From positions 62,001-126,000 of the forward strand of contig NZ_JAZQRL010000126.1 in NCBI RefSeq assembly GCF_045629565.1: a stretch of DNA of 64,000 bases. Reading direction: 5' to 3'. Numbering within the stretch: position 1 is the first letter of the stretch; each line of letters begins with the position of its first letter. Made by a program: the position numbers and the translations under genes. Source of the stretch: Arcticibacter sp045629565 (GTDB taxonomy: Bacteria > Bacteroidota > Bacteroidia > Sphingobacteriales > Sphingobacteriaceae). Positions 24,860 to 33,640 of the stretch are shown in pieces. The notes under the pieces are model-generated. The model had not been told where the DNA came from. It did not search any database and saw nothing but the letters and a program-made list of their open reading frames with translations.

Positions 24860-27295
24860 TTATTTTTTGAAGATCAACTCCTGGTTGAGGTAATCGGCGG
24901 TGGCTATTTTATACCACTCAGTCTCTACTTTCCCACCAGACCTGGCCCAGTCGGCAAACTTCCGATATGCTAGGGTGATATCCGTTTTTTCGAGAGGATA
25001 AGCGAAACTTGAAACCGGTATCTCAAGTGCCCATGTCATTCCTGTCTTGCTGTAGTATGGCTTGCTCGCGGAGGTGTTATCATCTCCAGTACCAAACAGA
25101 GAGCGGTCGGCAAGTTTCGTCGGCTGACGTCCCGGGAGATGCGTTTCGTATCCGCGACCAAAGCCTCCTGTATTATTCCAGATAAACAGGTTATAGTTGC
25201 CCACTCCAAATCGCTCGATGGTTGGACCATTCTTTATTCTGAACGCCACAGTGTATGATTTACTGTCGGCTATTGTAGTCTTAGAGGTATTCCAGTTTCC
25301 CTGCTCCTCACGGCTGTTTTTGAAGAGAATAACAACCAGACTATCTTGATTTGCTTCGGCTTCAGCACCGGAAATACTCACCAGATTGTCCTTTGGAATA
25401 TTGAATTGGATACCTGCTCCATTTTTGTATTCTCCGCCGGTGGCTATCAGCTTGAAGCTGGCATCTACAGACACAACCTTGTTAGACGCACTTGTTCCTA
25501 TTTCGTAACGGTAGCTAATGACAACGTCATTCATGTCATAGTCTCCCTGGTAAGGCCATTTATCTTCGAATGCTATGGTAGAACCACCTTGATCATAGTT
25601 AAACTGGCGGCTTTTGTATGCCCTGGTTGGATCTGCAGGATAGTCATCTTCGACGTCTATGACGCCATCTTCATCTGTATCAGGCAATGAAGGGTTAGGA
25701 TCAACGCCATATCCTTCACTGCATTCATTCGCCGGAATATAGATATCACAGCCGTTTTTCGCTGAATTGCTGAAATGTCTGGCGTCTAATGTTCTTTTGC
25801 TGTCACAATACAGTACAAGACCGGTAAAGATGCCTCCAGCATTATTAACTGCGTCTGCTGAAGTTCCGGTCACCCTGAACAATGCCCATTCGGTACCGTT
25901 TACAGGACCACTCACCGTTTGCGTAGTACCAAGCAGATTATTTGTTCTGAACATGGCCTTTGCGGTTAATGACATGGCAGAATTCATCTCTGTGTTACCT
26001 TTGACGTCGATGAAGGATTCATTATTCATCGTTGCTCCGTTCAATAAGAAGTCAGTTAATACAATAAGCTTACATCTGTTGGAGAAAGTTCCGCTCTGGG
26101 CAGTCAGACTCATGACTTTCATCTCCCCGTCATTAGTGAACTGACCCGCAAATTCGAGGTGTGATTTTTCTGCAATAAAAGTTCCTGAATTGCTGATAAC
26201 GGCAGAGGAGTTCATGGTTATTTTGCCCGTTGAGCTGATGAATGATCCGAAATTGTCAAACCTGGATGGATTTGCTCCGATGGTGAATGCCCCGTTGATT
26301 TTAAGTGCACTATAGTTGGAAACGTGAGCACCATTCTCCGCATTAAAGGTACCTAATGAATTGACCGTACCATGATTATTGAAGATGCTTTGAACATCTG
26401 CCCAGATTCCTTTACTGGAGGTTATTGTTCCAAAATTGGTTGCAGTACCGCTTTTCAGTGTAAGATATTCTGCGGTTACAGTTCCTGTGTTGTAGAAGTT
26501 GCCGATGATCTGGGTACTCCACTGTGTGGAATTAATGGTGAGGTCGCCGAAGTTTTTAATAGAAGCTGCGGCATCCCATTGCACGCTGTTGATAGTAGCA
26601 CTTCCTGTACCGGTGATAATGATATTTAATCCATTCATGGTACCGCCTGACAGTGTCACGTTTTTTCCGCAGATATAGAGTGTTCCGCTATGCGGCCCCC
26701 AGCCAACTTTCAAGTTCACGTTACTTGCCGTAATGGAGTAAATCCCGTTGTTCTGAGCGTTAAAATCTGAACTAAAAGAGGAGATAACAGTTACTCCTGC
26801 CCCGGATGCGCAGTCAGGGCTTGTTTCCGGTACCGCAGAGGCTGTGAAGCCCGTGGAAGAGAGTTTCTTCATTGACGTAACTGCTGAGGTAGCCCCTACT
26901 GCAAGTGATACCTCTGTAGAAGTTATAACCGCCTTACTGGTGACTTTGGAACCGTCAGGAGCTGTTTTGACAATGTAAACCTCTGAAAGCGCAGTTGGTA
27001 GATAAATCCTTGTATTAAAAGAACTGGTCAAGGTCGCGCTTCCTTTAGAGAGCAATTCAGCACCCGCTTCCGGATTACCTGCATAAATTGATACGACATG
27101 AATTTTGTTTGCAAAACGGGCGTCAGTCACTGAGATGCTGAAATTAACATCTCTGGAGGTTCCCCAATCAAATGAAGAAGGCACGATTATTTCGTCGGTA
27201 GATTTCGAGCCCCCCTCTGACGTCACACTATCCTTCTTGCATGATACAGCTGTTAAGGTGAGAACAGAAACAGCAAGTAGTAAAAATCTCTTCAT
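24860..27295 (-). CDS. LruC domain-containing surface lipoprotein
   Basis: An 811-residue lipoprotein. I start it at the ATG at 27295 rather than further upstream because this gives a signal peptide with lipobox TAVSC (Cys19). The middle part (about 200-515) consists of short degenerate Asn- and Gly-rich strands of the type seen in beta-helical filaments. A thrombospondin-type-3-like calcium-binding stretch (DTDEDGVIDVEDD, about 545-560) follows. The C-terminal 240 residues hold the DYDMNDVVISYRY motif diagnostic of the LruC domain, with a DUF4842-like end. Cell-surface display is expected; the ligand is unknown. It is a single-gene unit with its own terminator. Confidence 0.8.
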   Translation of the reverse strand: MKRFLLLAVSVLTLTAVSCKKDSVTSEGGSKSTDEIIVPSSFDWGTSRDVNFSISVTDARFANKIHVVSIYAGNPEAGAELLSKGSATLTSSFNTRIYLPTALSEVYIVKTAPDGSKVTSKAVITSTEVSLAVGATSAVTSMKKLSSTGFTASAVPETSPDCASGAGVTVISSFSSDFNAQNNGIYSITASNVNLKVGWGPHSGTLYICGKNVTLSGGTMNGLNIIITGTGSATINSVQWDAAASIKNFGDLTINSTQWSTQIIGNFYNTGTVTAEYLTLKSGTATNFGTITSSKGIWADVQSIFNNHGTVNSLGTFNAENGAHVSNYSALKINGAFTIGANPSRFDNFGSFISSTGKITMNSSAVISNSGTFIAEKSHLEFAGQFTNDGEMKVMSLTAQSGTFSNRCKLIVLTDFLLNGATMNNESFIDVKGNTEMNSAMSLTAKAMFRTNNLLGTTQTVSGPVNGTEWALFRVTGTSADAVNNAGGIFTGLVLYCDSKRTLDARHFSNSAKNGCDIYIPANECSEGYGVDPNPSLPDTDEDGVIDVEDDYPADPTRAYKSRQFNYDQGGSTIAFEDKWPYQGDYDMNDVVISYRYEIGTSASNKVVSVDASFKLIATGGEYKNGAGIQFNIPKDNLVSISGAEAEANQDSLVVILFKNSREEQGNWNTSKTTIADSKSYTVAFRIKNGPTIERFGVGNYNLFIWNNTGGFGRGYETHLPGRQPTKLADRSLFGTGDDNTSASKPYYSKTGMTWALEIPVSSFAYPLEKTDITLAYRKFADWARSGGKVETEWYKIATADYLNQELIFKK

Positions 27296-27514
27296 ATAAT
27301 ATTTAAGTGAATATAAGGATAAAGGCAACATATGTGCCAACATTATTCTCAGCTTATACACTCTGGATTTTGGACTTCCCAATAGCTTCACAGTCTTTAA
27401 CTGAGAATTAATCAGGGAAAATATTCCCCAAGCGGGCAATGGCCAAATCTCACTTTTCTGCCGAACCAAACCATTACTGTAGCCTGTTGTTCAGCTGAAT
27501 ATAAAGAGAACACT

Positions 27515-28360
27515 ATGAAATGGATGGGTAGACGCGAAAGCGGAAATATAGAAGACAGAAGGAAAGGCGGAGGCGGGCTCGCTATAGGCGGAGGACTGGC
27601 TGCTGTTATCGCAGTTGTGTTCGCAGTGCTAACCGGCCAAAATCCACTTGAGTTTATTGGTATGGCCCAACAGATGGGTTCCTCCTCTCAGGGAACCGAG
27701 CTGAATACAGACATCAAGGATGACCCAAACTCTCACTTTGTTGCTGTGGTGCTTGCCGAAACAGAGGATGTTTGGGACAGTGTATTCGCTGCGCAAAACC
27801 TGCAGTATGAGAAGCCGGTGCTCACCCTGTTTAGTGGCCAGGTCAGATCGGGATGTGGGGCGGCGAGTTCATCTACAGGTCCTTTCTATTGTCCGGCTGA
27901 CAGCAAAGTATATATCGACCTAAGTTTCTATCAAGAGCTACAGAATCGTTTTGGTGCCCCTGGAGACTTTGCCATGGCTTATGTTATTGCGCACGAAGTG
28001 GGACACCATATTCAGCATTTGCTGGGTACAACAGATAAGATTGACCGCATGCGTGGTAAGGTGAGCGATGAGGAACTGAACGCCCTTTCCGTACGCCTTG
28101 AATTACAGGCAGACTATCTGGCAGGCGTCTGGGCACATCACACGCAGCGAAAAGACCTATTGGAGGCCGGAGATATTGAAGAAGCTTTAAAGGCGGCGAA
28201 TGCGATAGGTGACGATCGTCTGCAGATGCAGGCACAAGGATATGTTGTCCCGGACGCTTTTACTCACGGAACTTCGGAGCAGCGTATGCGGTGGTTCAGG
28301 CGAGGATATGAGACAGGGGATATCCGTTCGGGCGATACGTTCTCTGCCAGTTCACTTTGA
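27515..28360 (+). CDS. YpfJ-family neutral zinc metallopeptidase
   Basis: A 281-residue protein of the putative neutral zinc metallopeptidase family (YpfJ). After a basic N-terminus with a Gly-rich patch there is one membrane helix (about 24-42). The catalytic HEVGHH motif has H160, E161 and H164, and LELQADYLAGVW (about 193-204) supplies the third ligand region. An outward-facing catalytic domain anchored in the inner membrane is expected. Substrate unknown. It is divergent from the LruC gene across a 219-base spacer in which I could place no clear promoter box. Confidence 0.88.
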   Translation: MKWMGRRESGNIEDRRKGGGGLAIGGGLAAVIAVVFAVLTGQNPLEFIGMAQQMGSSSQGTELNTDIKDDPNSHFVAVVLAETEDVWDSVFAAQNLQYEKPVLTLFSGQVRSGCGAASSSTGPFYCPADSKVYIDLSFYQELQNRFGAPGDFAMAYVIAHEVGHHIQHLLGTTDKIDRMRGKVSDEELNALSVRLELQADYLAGVWAHHTQRKDLLEAGDIEEALKAANAIGDDRLQMQAQGYVVPDAFTHGTSEQRMRWFRRGYETGDIRSGDTFSASSL

Positions 28361-28534
28361 TCTGTATCGTATTCCATACAGAAATGACTAGCAAACAAAA
28401 CATGTGTATTTGCTTCAAATAGTCCATATCTTAACTAAGACGCTCATTCTTAACTAACTTTTAATTTTTATTGCTTTTGGGCGTAGGATTTGTCTGTATC
28501 CAATCACATACTTAAAAATTAAAAAGTAGAAAAC

Positions 28535-29200
28535 ATGAAAAAAATAGCTTTACTAGCAGCTGGATTCCTAATGGGAGGTGCTGCATTTGCACAGTCTTTA
28601 CCTCCGGTAACCTATGGATTAAAGGTGGGTGTTAACTTGCCTAAGTTGCATGTTAATAACTCAAATGGCGACGACTTCGAATCGGAGTCAGCAACCAATT
28701 TCAGCGTAACGGGTTATGCTGATGTTCCGGTAGCCAATGGCTTGTCTGTCCAACCGGGTATCTCTTTACAGGGAAAAGGTGGTAAGCAAACCTGGGGCGG
28801 ATCAAATGTCAATGGCGAACGAAAAGACAATACTATGTATGCTGAAATTCCTGTGAATCTGGTTGGTAAGATACCATTGGGAATGACTGGTACAAACTTC
28901 TACCTTGGAGCCGGCCCTTATGCGGCATTTGCCATCTCGGGTGAAAGAAAGCAGTCTGGAAGTTTCTTCGGATCTGAAGGCGAAACAAAGAGAGATCTTG
29001 AATTCGGATCTGACAATGGCGACGACTACAAAGGAACTGACTTTGGTGTTAACTTCCTTGCAGGCTTTCAATTAAACAGTGGTTTTAACATTGGTGCCGG
29101 TTACGGCCTTGGTCTGTCCGATCTTCGTCCGAACGGAGACGGTGATAATGGAAAAACAACAAACCGTGTTCTTTCCTTCTCCGTAGGTTATGCTTTTTAG
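28535..29200 (+). CDS. Outer-membrane beta-barrel protein (porin/OmpA-barrel family)
   Basis: A 221-residue protein with a clear signal peptide (residues 1-19, cut after GGAAFA). Alternating hydrophobic and polar strands follow, ending in aromatic RVLSFSVGYAF, the C-terminal Phe signature of outer-membrane barrels. About eight strands fit the length. The acidic loops (GDDFESE, DNGDDYKGTD) are typical of surface loops. It is a monocistronic gene closed by a good terminator. Function unknown. Confidence 0.85.
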   Translation: MKKIALLAAGFLMGGAAFAQSLPPVTYGLKVGVNLPKLHVNNSNGDDFESESATNFSVTGYADVPVANGLSVQPGISLQGKGGKQTWGGSNVNGERKDNTMYAEIPVNLVGKIPLGMTGTNFYLGAGPYAAFAISGERKQSGSFFGSEGETKRDLEFGSDNGDDYKGTDFGVNFLAGFQLNSGFNIGAGYGLGLSDLRPNGDGDNGKTTNRVLSFSVGYAF

Positions 29201-29244
29201 ACCTGCTGGATAGACTCTTTTTAATTTAATGATTAATTTCTTAC

Positions 29245-29275
29245 GAGCCCTCAAATATGTTTGAGGGCTCTTCTT
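29245..29275 (+). terminator. Intrinsic terminator after the beta-barrel gene
   Basis: An 11-bp perfect stem (29245-29255 with 29260-29270) with a 4-base loop is followed by TTCTT. It lies 45 bases after the beta-barrel stop codon. Confidence 0.85.
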
Positions 29276-29294
29276 ATTTATGAACAGGGCTGTT

Positions 29295-29302
29295 TATATT
29301 TG
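29295..29302 (+). promoter_or_regulatory. Bacteroidota -7 promoter element (TATATTTG)
   Basis: TATATTTG is an exact TAnnTTTG match 20 bases before the ATG at 29323, just after the terminator of the previous gene. No TTG at the -33 spacing was found. Confidence 0.55.
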
Positions 29303-29322
29303 CGCTGGCTTATCCGCAGCAA

Positions 29323-29874
29323 ATGATAACTAAATTTAAAGTACTATTACTTTCTATACTATTCGTTTTGACAGGTTTGGACGGCAGTGCGCAGTCAGGA
29401 ACCGACTCCATAACAAATTTCATCGTTAAAGAAAACCTCCTGAAAAATGATAAGCTGGCCATCATAGCCGCCGACGAGAACGAGGTGCCTAAAGAAACAG
29501 TCAACGGAACTTTTGTTTTCACGATCAACGGTTTCAGGCAGGAACTTAAATTTAATGAAGGGGTTGCCATTGCCCCTCAGCAAATTGAGAAATCGACCTT
29601 TGTATACCTGAAGCATAAGAATGAAACCTCGACTCCTGCCAAGCTTTACTATGTTCTGAAGAAGGAGGCGGGAATCAATCCTATCAAGATCAACTGGATG
29701 ATGCTGATTATCATCCCCCTCGTCCTGGTAGTCATCGCCGGGATATTCCGGAAGTTTATTGTTTTCGCCGTTATTATTCTGATTTTGCTGTTGGTGTTTA
29801 ATTCCAATCAGGGTCTTGGAATACCTACCATCTTCGAGACGATATTTGATGGACTGAAAAATGCACTGCTATAA
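29323..29874 (+). CDS. Exported protein with C-terminal membrane helices, unknown function
   Basis: A 183-residue protein with a signal peptide (cut after GSA, about residue 23). A periplasmic beta-rich domain (about 24-120) includes GTFVFTINGFRQELKFNEG, and two adjacent hydrophobic helices lie near the C-terminus (about 124-162). I do not recognise a named family. It has its own -7 element, and its stop lies 21 bases from the stop of the convergent tamL gene. Confidence 0.72.
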   Translation: MITKFKVLLLSILFVLTGLDGSAQSGTDSITNFIVKENLLKNDKLAIIAADENEVPKETVNGTFVFTINGFRQELKFNEGVAIAPQQIEKSTFVYLKHKNETSTPAKLYYVLKKEAGINPIKINWMMLIIIPLVLVVIAGIFRKFIVFAVIILILLLVFNSNQGLGIPTIFETIFDGLKNALL

Positions 29875-29895
29875 TCAAGAAATGGAGGGACCGAG

Positions 29896-32262
29896 TTAAA
29901 AGGGCATTCCGATGCCGAAATTATACTGAAGGAAGCGGTATCTATCCGGAGAATTGGTTTGGATATACTCGTCCTTGAAATCTTTTCTGGCTTCGCTGCT
30001 AAACAAGTGTCTGATGACCCAATTGTCTGATCCGGTGAACTGTGGATCCTTAATCTTGGCTCCCACATCGAACCGGAACACAAAATACTGAAGATCAAAG
30101 CGTAAACCTGCACCTGCACCGAGAGCAAGCTGATCGAAGAACTTGTCGAACTCAAACCGTCCTCCGGGAACATTCGCTTTATCATCTAATCTCCAAACAT
30201 TTCCATAATCCACAAACGTTGCTCCTTTGAGCTTAGACCCAAAGAAATTGTTCATAAGTTTGAATCTGTATTCCAGATTTCCCTCGAATTTGATCTCGCC
30301 AAACTGATCCAGGTAAGTCAGGTTTTTTCTGGTTTCCTCATCTTTTATAATACTTCTGTTGTAGTTCCCGGGACCAAGCGTTCTCGCCTGCCATGCTCTC
30401 ACTCCGCTGGATCCACCCGCGTAGAAATTGCGCTCAAACGGCAGTGCGTCGGAGTTACCGTACGGCAGTGCCACTCCAGGGTTGATTCTCGCGACAAATT
30501 GCCGCTCACCGCCAAGCGATTTATAAAACCTTAAGTCGACTTCCGTCTTTGCATATTGAAGATATGGCAGACCCATAAAGGTGCGAAAGCCATTTTCATC
30601 CTGATGAAAGCGGAAAACGTTCGCCAGCAGTCCTAATGAATTGCCGCCTATGTCAAAAAAACCTCTGAAGTAAAAAAAATTGTCGTAGGTATTGAGTTTC
30701 TGCGCATTCAAAGTAAAATTATACTGTGAACCGATGTTGAGAAAGCGGCGGTCATTCGTTTGCACGTATAGCAAGTTTCCACTTTTGTACAGGCTGTCTT
30801 TAAATGCCGCATCAAGCCTTCCATCCCTATACTCGATGTTGATTGGTGTAAAGCTGTGCAATCGGCTCTTACTCTGCGTCCAGTCGTAACTTATGGAATT
30901 AATGAACAACCTGTTTCTAAATGCACCTGGCTGATCAAAGATCTGCATACTACTGGAAATAGTAGTATGAGGGAGCCCGGCCCTGTAGTTTTCTCTTACG
31001 TGGAACGGCGCAACTATACGGGGAATAATCAGATTGGCGCCAATCTGTATGTCCCGGTTAAAAATGCGGCTAAAAAGTTTTTTATCCCTGGAATCGAACA
31101 GGATACCGTAACGGAATTTAATATCGAGGCGCTCAGCCCCTCCAAACAAGTTTCGGTTCGTATAGGTATTTCCGATATTAAATCCATTCCTGCCTGAGTT
31201 AAATGTATACTCCCCTTCTACTCTGTTGCTGTTTCTTTTTAAGGGAGTAATCTCCATTCGCGCATTCAGATGGCTGCTATCAGGATCTTTCTCGTATTCT
31301 ATCTTAATATTGCGGAATACGTTCAGCTCATATAAGCGGTCATAGGTCAGGTTTTCATTCGCTACACTATACTTTTCTCCCTTATTTATAAAGATATACC
31401 GGGTCAACTTATCGAATTTGAATCGGTGTGAGTAATCTTTGAAGTAATATTGCGAATCCACTATAGCGCTATCCGGTGCTCTTCTGCCAAAACGGATATT
31501 GCTGTTTTTGATATCAATGGTGGTGTTCTTCAAATGATAGACCTTATGAGCCACCTTTCCCGGAGGATTGTATACATTCAGTTTCAGATCTACCTGACTC
31601 GAAAGCAGCGTACTGTCTGCATCAACATGTATATACGGCTTTAAGAAGTCATAATACCCGTTAGACTTCATCAAGGTAAATATGCTATTGATCTCATACA
31701 TAATGGAGTCGACATCGTAACGATTTCCGGCATGAAGCCTGCTGAAGCTTTCGCGATTTTTGAGGTACAAGTCGCGTACCGCACTATCCGATATAGCGTG
31801 ATTTACATTACGGACCTTAAAAGAAGGACCCGGCACTGCCAGAAAGGTGATATAGGCCTTTTTATTCTTCACCCTTATCTCGCTGGTAACCGCTGCGTTA
31901 AAAAAGCTTTTATAGGCAAGAAATTTCTGTATTTCGCGACTTGAGATGTCTACCAATGAGCTGTCGAGTAGCCGTGGCGCTTCCCCAATGTTCTTGATAC
32001 GATCAGCCCTGTATCTGCCATTGCTGGTGTTAAACATATTGTAAAGGGCGAGGTTTATTCTCGAATTGGGTCTTATCTCTTGCTGTACGTACTGGTATGC
32101 GTCCTCGGAAAAGTCCTTATTGATCCCCTTAAGCTTAACATCCTTAACGAGTGCCTGGTCATCGTTCAGATACCTGGTGGCGGAACATCCTGATAAAATA
32201 ACTGTTAAAAACAGTATACTTGCACCCAATAAAACAACAACGTAATCTTTATATGCTTTCAA
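29896..32262 (-). CDS. tamL: Omp85-family translocation and assembly module lipoprotein TamL
   Basis: A 788-residue outer-membrane protein. A signal peptide ends in lipobox ILSGC (Cys26), followed by ATRYLNDDQALV, the usual opening of Bacteroidota TamL. POTRA domains occupy about 35-370. The C-terminal part is a 16-strand Omp85 barrel containing GGSSGVRAWQARTLGPG (about 612-628), the VRGF/Y-like motif of the L6 loop. It probably works with a TamB-like protein in outer-membrane biogenesis; no tamB gene is in this window. The start is TTG at 32262, since an in-frame stop (TGA at 32272-32274) lies just upstream and no ATG precedes the lipobox. It overlaps the divergent methyltransferase start by 10 bases. 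Confidence 0.85.
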   Translation of the reverse strand: MKAYKDYVVVLLGASILFLTVILSGCSATRYLNDDQALVKDVKLKGINKDFSEDAYQYVQQEIRPNSRINLALYNMFNTSNGRYRADRIKNIGEAPRLLDSSLVDISSREIQKFLAYKSFFNAAVTSEIRVKNKKAYITFLAVPGPSFKVRNVNHAISDSAVRDLYLKNRESFSRLHAGNRYDVDSIMYEINSIFTLMKSNGYYDFLKPYIHVDADSTLLSSQVDLKLNVYNPPGKVAHKVYHLKNTTIDIKNSNIRFGRRAPDSAIVDSQYYFKDYSHRFKFDKLTRYIFINKGEKYSVANENLTYDRLYELNVFRNIKIEYEKDPDSSHLNARMEITPLKRNSNRVEGEYTFNSGRNGFNIGNTYTNRNLFGGAERLDIKFRYGILFDSRDKKLFSRIFNRDIQIGANLIIPRIVAPFHVRENYRAGLPHTTISSSMQIFDQPGAFRNRLFINSISYDWTQSKSRLHSFTPINIEYRDGRLDAAFKDSLYKSGNLLYVQTNDRRFLNIGSQYNFTLNAQKLNTYDNFFYFRGFFDIGGNSLGLLANVFRFHQDENGFRTFMGLPYLQYAKTEVDLRFYKSLGGERQFVARINPGVALPYGNSDALPFERNFYAGGSSGVRAWQARTLGPGNYNRSIIKDEETRKNLTYLDQFGEIKFEGNLEYRFKLMNNFFGSKLKGATFVDYGNVWRLDDKANVPGGRFEFDKFFDQLALGAGAGLRFDLQYFVFRFDVGAKIKDPQFTGSDNWVIRHLFSSEARKDFKDEYIQTNSPDRYRFLQYNFGIGMPF

Positions 32263-32999
32263 AATCTCAAATCAGTTTTGTAAATGCATTACACTTAAAA
32301 AAAAACAGAAAAGACCAGGGTCTCTTTCTGGTAGAAGGCATTAAATCGATTTCTGAATTCATTAATTCGAAATATCAGGTAGATTCAATTTATTGCTCAG
32401 GTTCATCCCTTAAAAAGTTTAACGACTTGTCCCCCAGCATTAAACTACATGAAATAAGCGAACCGGAGCTTAAAAAGATCAGCACGCTTAATACGCCTCA
32501 GGATGCCCTTGCAATTATAAGGATTCCTGAGAAAACCCCCATAAGATCAGAAAGTTTTCTCGATAAGTATACTTTAATCCTTGATGGGATCCAAGACCCT
32601 GGGAATCTTGGCACGATCATACGAACGGCAGACTGGTTTGGCTTCTCACAGATCGTTTGCTCAGAAGATACCGTCGAGGCGTTTAATCCGAAGGTGGTAC
32701 AGGCGTCTATGGGATCTCTGTCCAGGATGGCTGTGCACTATGTAAACCTTCCGTCCTTCATCCAGGAGCTGCAATTGCCTGTATACGGTGCGTTGTTAGA
32801 GGGAGAGTCCGTTTATACGGCTAAATTTGACCGGCCGGGGCTGATTGTCTTGGGTAATGAGGGCAAAGGAATTTCAAATGGCGTCATAGAGCTGATAACC
32901 GATACGATCACAATTCCCAAGTTTGGCAATGCAGAATCGCTGAATGTCGCGGTTTCAGCATCTATAATTTGTTCGGAAATAAAAAGGAGAGGTTTATAA
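32253..32999 (+). CDS. SpoU/TrmH-family RNA 2'-O-methyltransferase (RlmB-like)
   Basis: A 248-residue SPOUT methyltransferase. The N-terminal substrate-binding domain begins LSKSQISFVNALHLKKNRK. The three SpoU motifs are visible: DGIQDPGNLGTIIRTA (about 109-124), the ILGNEGKGIS-type box (about 199-208) and IPKFGNAESLNVAVS near the C-terminus. It probably 2'-O-methylates rRNA or tRNA; the site is unknown. I set the start at 32253, giving the typical N-terminus. This ATG lies within the first codons of the divergent tamL gene, and a near-consensus TATACTTG box sits at 32215-32222. Confidence 0.86.
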   Translation: MLSKSQISFVNALHLKKNRKDQGLFLVEGIKSISEFINSKYQVDSIYCSGSSLKKFNDLSPSIKLHEISEPELKKISTLNTPQDALAIIRIPEKTPIRSESFLDKYTLILDGIQDPGNLGTIIRTADWFGFSQIVCSEDTVEAFNPKVVQASMGSLSRMAVHYVNLPSFIQELQLPVYGALLEGESVYTAKFDRPGLIVLGNEGKGISNGVIELITDTITIPKFGNAESLNVAVSASIICSEIKRRGL

Positions 33000-33017
33000 A
33001 TTCTTTGTAAATAATTG

Positions 33018-33047
33018 TTGTGGGGTACCAATAAATTATTATTTTTG
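33018..33047 (+). promoter_or_regulatory. Promoter of tRNA-Cys (TTG-N19-TATTTTTG)
   Basis: TTG at 33018-33020 and TATTTTTG at 33040-33047 are separated by exactly 19 bases, the full Bacteroidota -33/-7 architecture. The expected start site lies just before the tRNA at 33063. Confidence 0.75.
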
Positions 33048-33062
33048 CACTCCCTACAAAAG

Positions 33063-33133
33063 GGTCGGATGGCCGAGTGGCTAGGCAGAGGTCTGCAAAA
33101 CCTTCTACAGCGGTTCGAATCCGCTTCCGACCT
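33063..33133 (+). tRNA. tRNA-Cys (GCA)
   Basis: A 71-base cloverleaf. The 7-bp acceptor stem GGTCGGA/TCCGACC is perfect with discriminator T at 33133, as expected for tRNA-Cys. The anticodon loop CTGCAAA carries GCA, and the T-arm contains GGTTCGAATCC. The 3' CCA is not encoded. It sits behind a strong promoter and 31 bases before a 59-codon gene. Confidence 0.97.
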
Positions 33134-33164
33134 CACAGGAATTAAAAAAATTAAAAAAAAGACA

Positions 33165-33344
33165 ATGGGAGTTACACGTTTAAAGAGAAAAGATAGAAAA
33201 AACAAAACGGTTTCACGCCTTGAAGTTCAATTTCTAAAGATTGGCCGTAATATTGAGGTAGGAAGCCGCTCTCAGGAATCTGCTTCTAGCCAGGTTGCTA
33301 AGAACAATGCTGTTCTTGCTCAGATCGAAGCTCAGGCTAAGTAA
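33165..33344 (+). CDS. Small basic protein, unknown function
   Basis: A 59-residue protein starting at the ATG at 33165; a longer frame through the tRNA is rejected. The N-terminal 20 residues are very basic (RLKRKDRKNK). The rest is helical and Ser-, Gln- and Ala-rich, which suggests nucleic-acid or ribosome contact. I recall near-identical small proteins in Pedobacter-like genomes without assigned function. It is probably transcribed from the tRNA-Cys promoter after processing of the tRNA, and a strong terminator follows. Confidence 0.78.
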   Translation: MGVTRLKRKDRKNKTVSRLEVQFLKIGRNIEVGSRSQESASSQVAKNNAVLAQIEAQAK

Positions 33345-33369
33345 GATATTTTCTGTTTTACAGATAGCA

Positions 33370-33406
33370 AAAAGCCGGATAATTATTTTATCCGGCTTTT
33401 CTTTTT
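33370..33406. terminator. Bidirectional intrinsic terminator
   Basis: AAAGCCGGATA-type arms at 33370-33381 and 33389-33400 form a 12-bp stem with a 7-base loop. The plus side ends in TTTTCTTTTT and the minus side in TTTTTGC. It serves both the 59-codon gene and the convergent Cys-rich gene. Confidence 0.88.
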
Positions 33407-33421
33407 AAGGTATTTTGACGG

Positions 33422-33634
33422 TTATGCTCCTAACCCCAATTGTGCCTTCTGGTAGACCTTCCTCAGCTCAAGTAAACAGGAAGCGCATAGACATCCCTCA
33501 TGGCTCTCGCCGATAAACTCAATTTCATCAGGAGTTAACTGCACTGCACTGCATTGACACCTGGTATAGGCATTCGATCTGCATTCGATCCGTGCAGAAC
33601 AGCGTTCACAGCTGATGATCTCATGCTTGATCAT
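33422..33634 (-). CDS. Small cysteine-rich protein, CWC-family-like
   Basis: A 70-residue protein with eight cysteines. CERC (9-12), a lone Cys, CQC (26-28) and CLCASC (48-53) suggest two metal sites, probably zinc or Fe-S. The arrangement resembles the short cysteine-rich CWC family, although the central motif reads CQC rather than CWC. It starts 6 bases after the stop of the response-regulator gene, so the two genes form an operon. Function unknown. Confidence 0.66.
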   Translation of the reverse strand: MIKHEIISCERCSARIECRSNAYTRCQCSAVQLTPDEIEFIGESHEGCLCASCLLELRKVYQKAQLGLGA

Positions 33635-33640
33635 TGCGTT

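Noticed and set aside
27296..27469. 58-residue N-terminal extension of the LruC-domain protein
   Set aside because: It would bury the lipoprotein signal peptide inside the chain; ATG at 27295 gives a normal lipobox.
33015..33164. Upstream extension of the 59-codon basic protein
   Set aside because: This stretch is the promoter and tRNA-Cys gene; the protein begins at the ATG at 33165.
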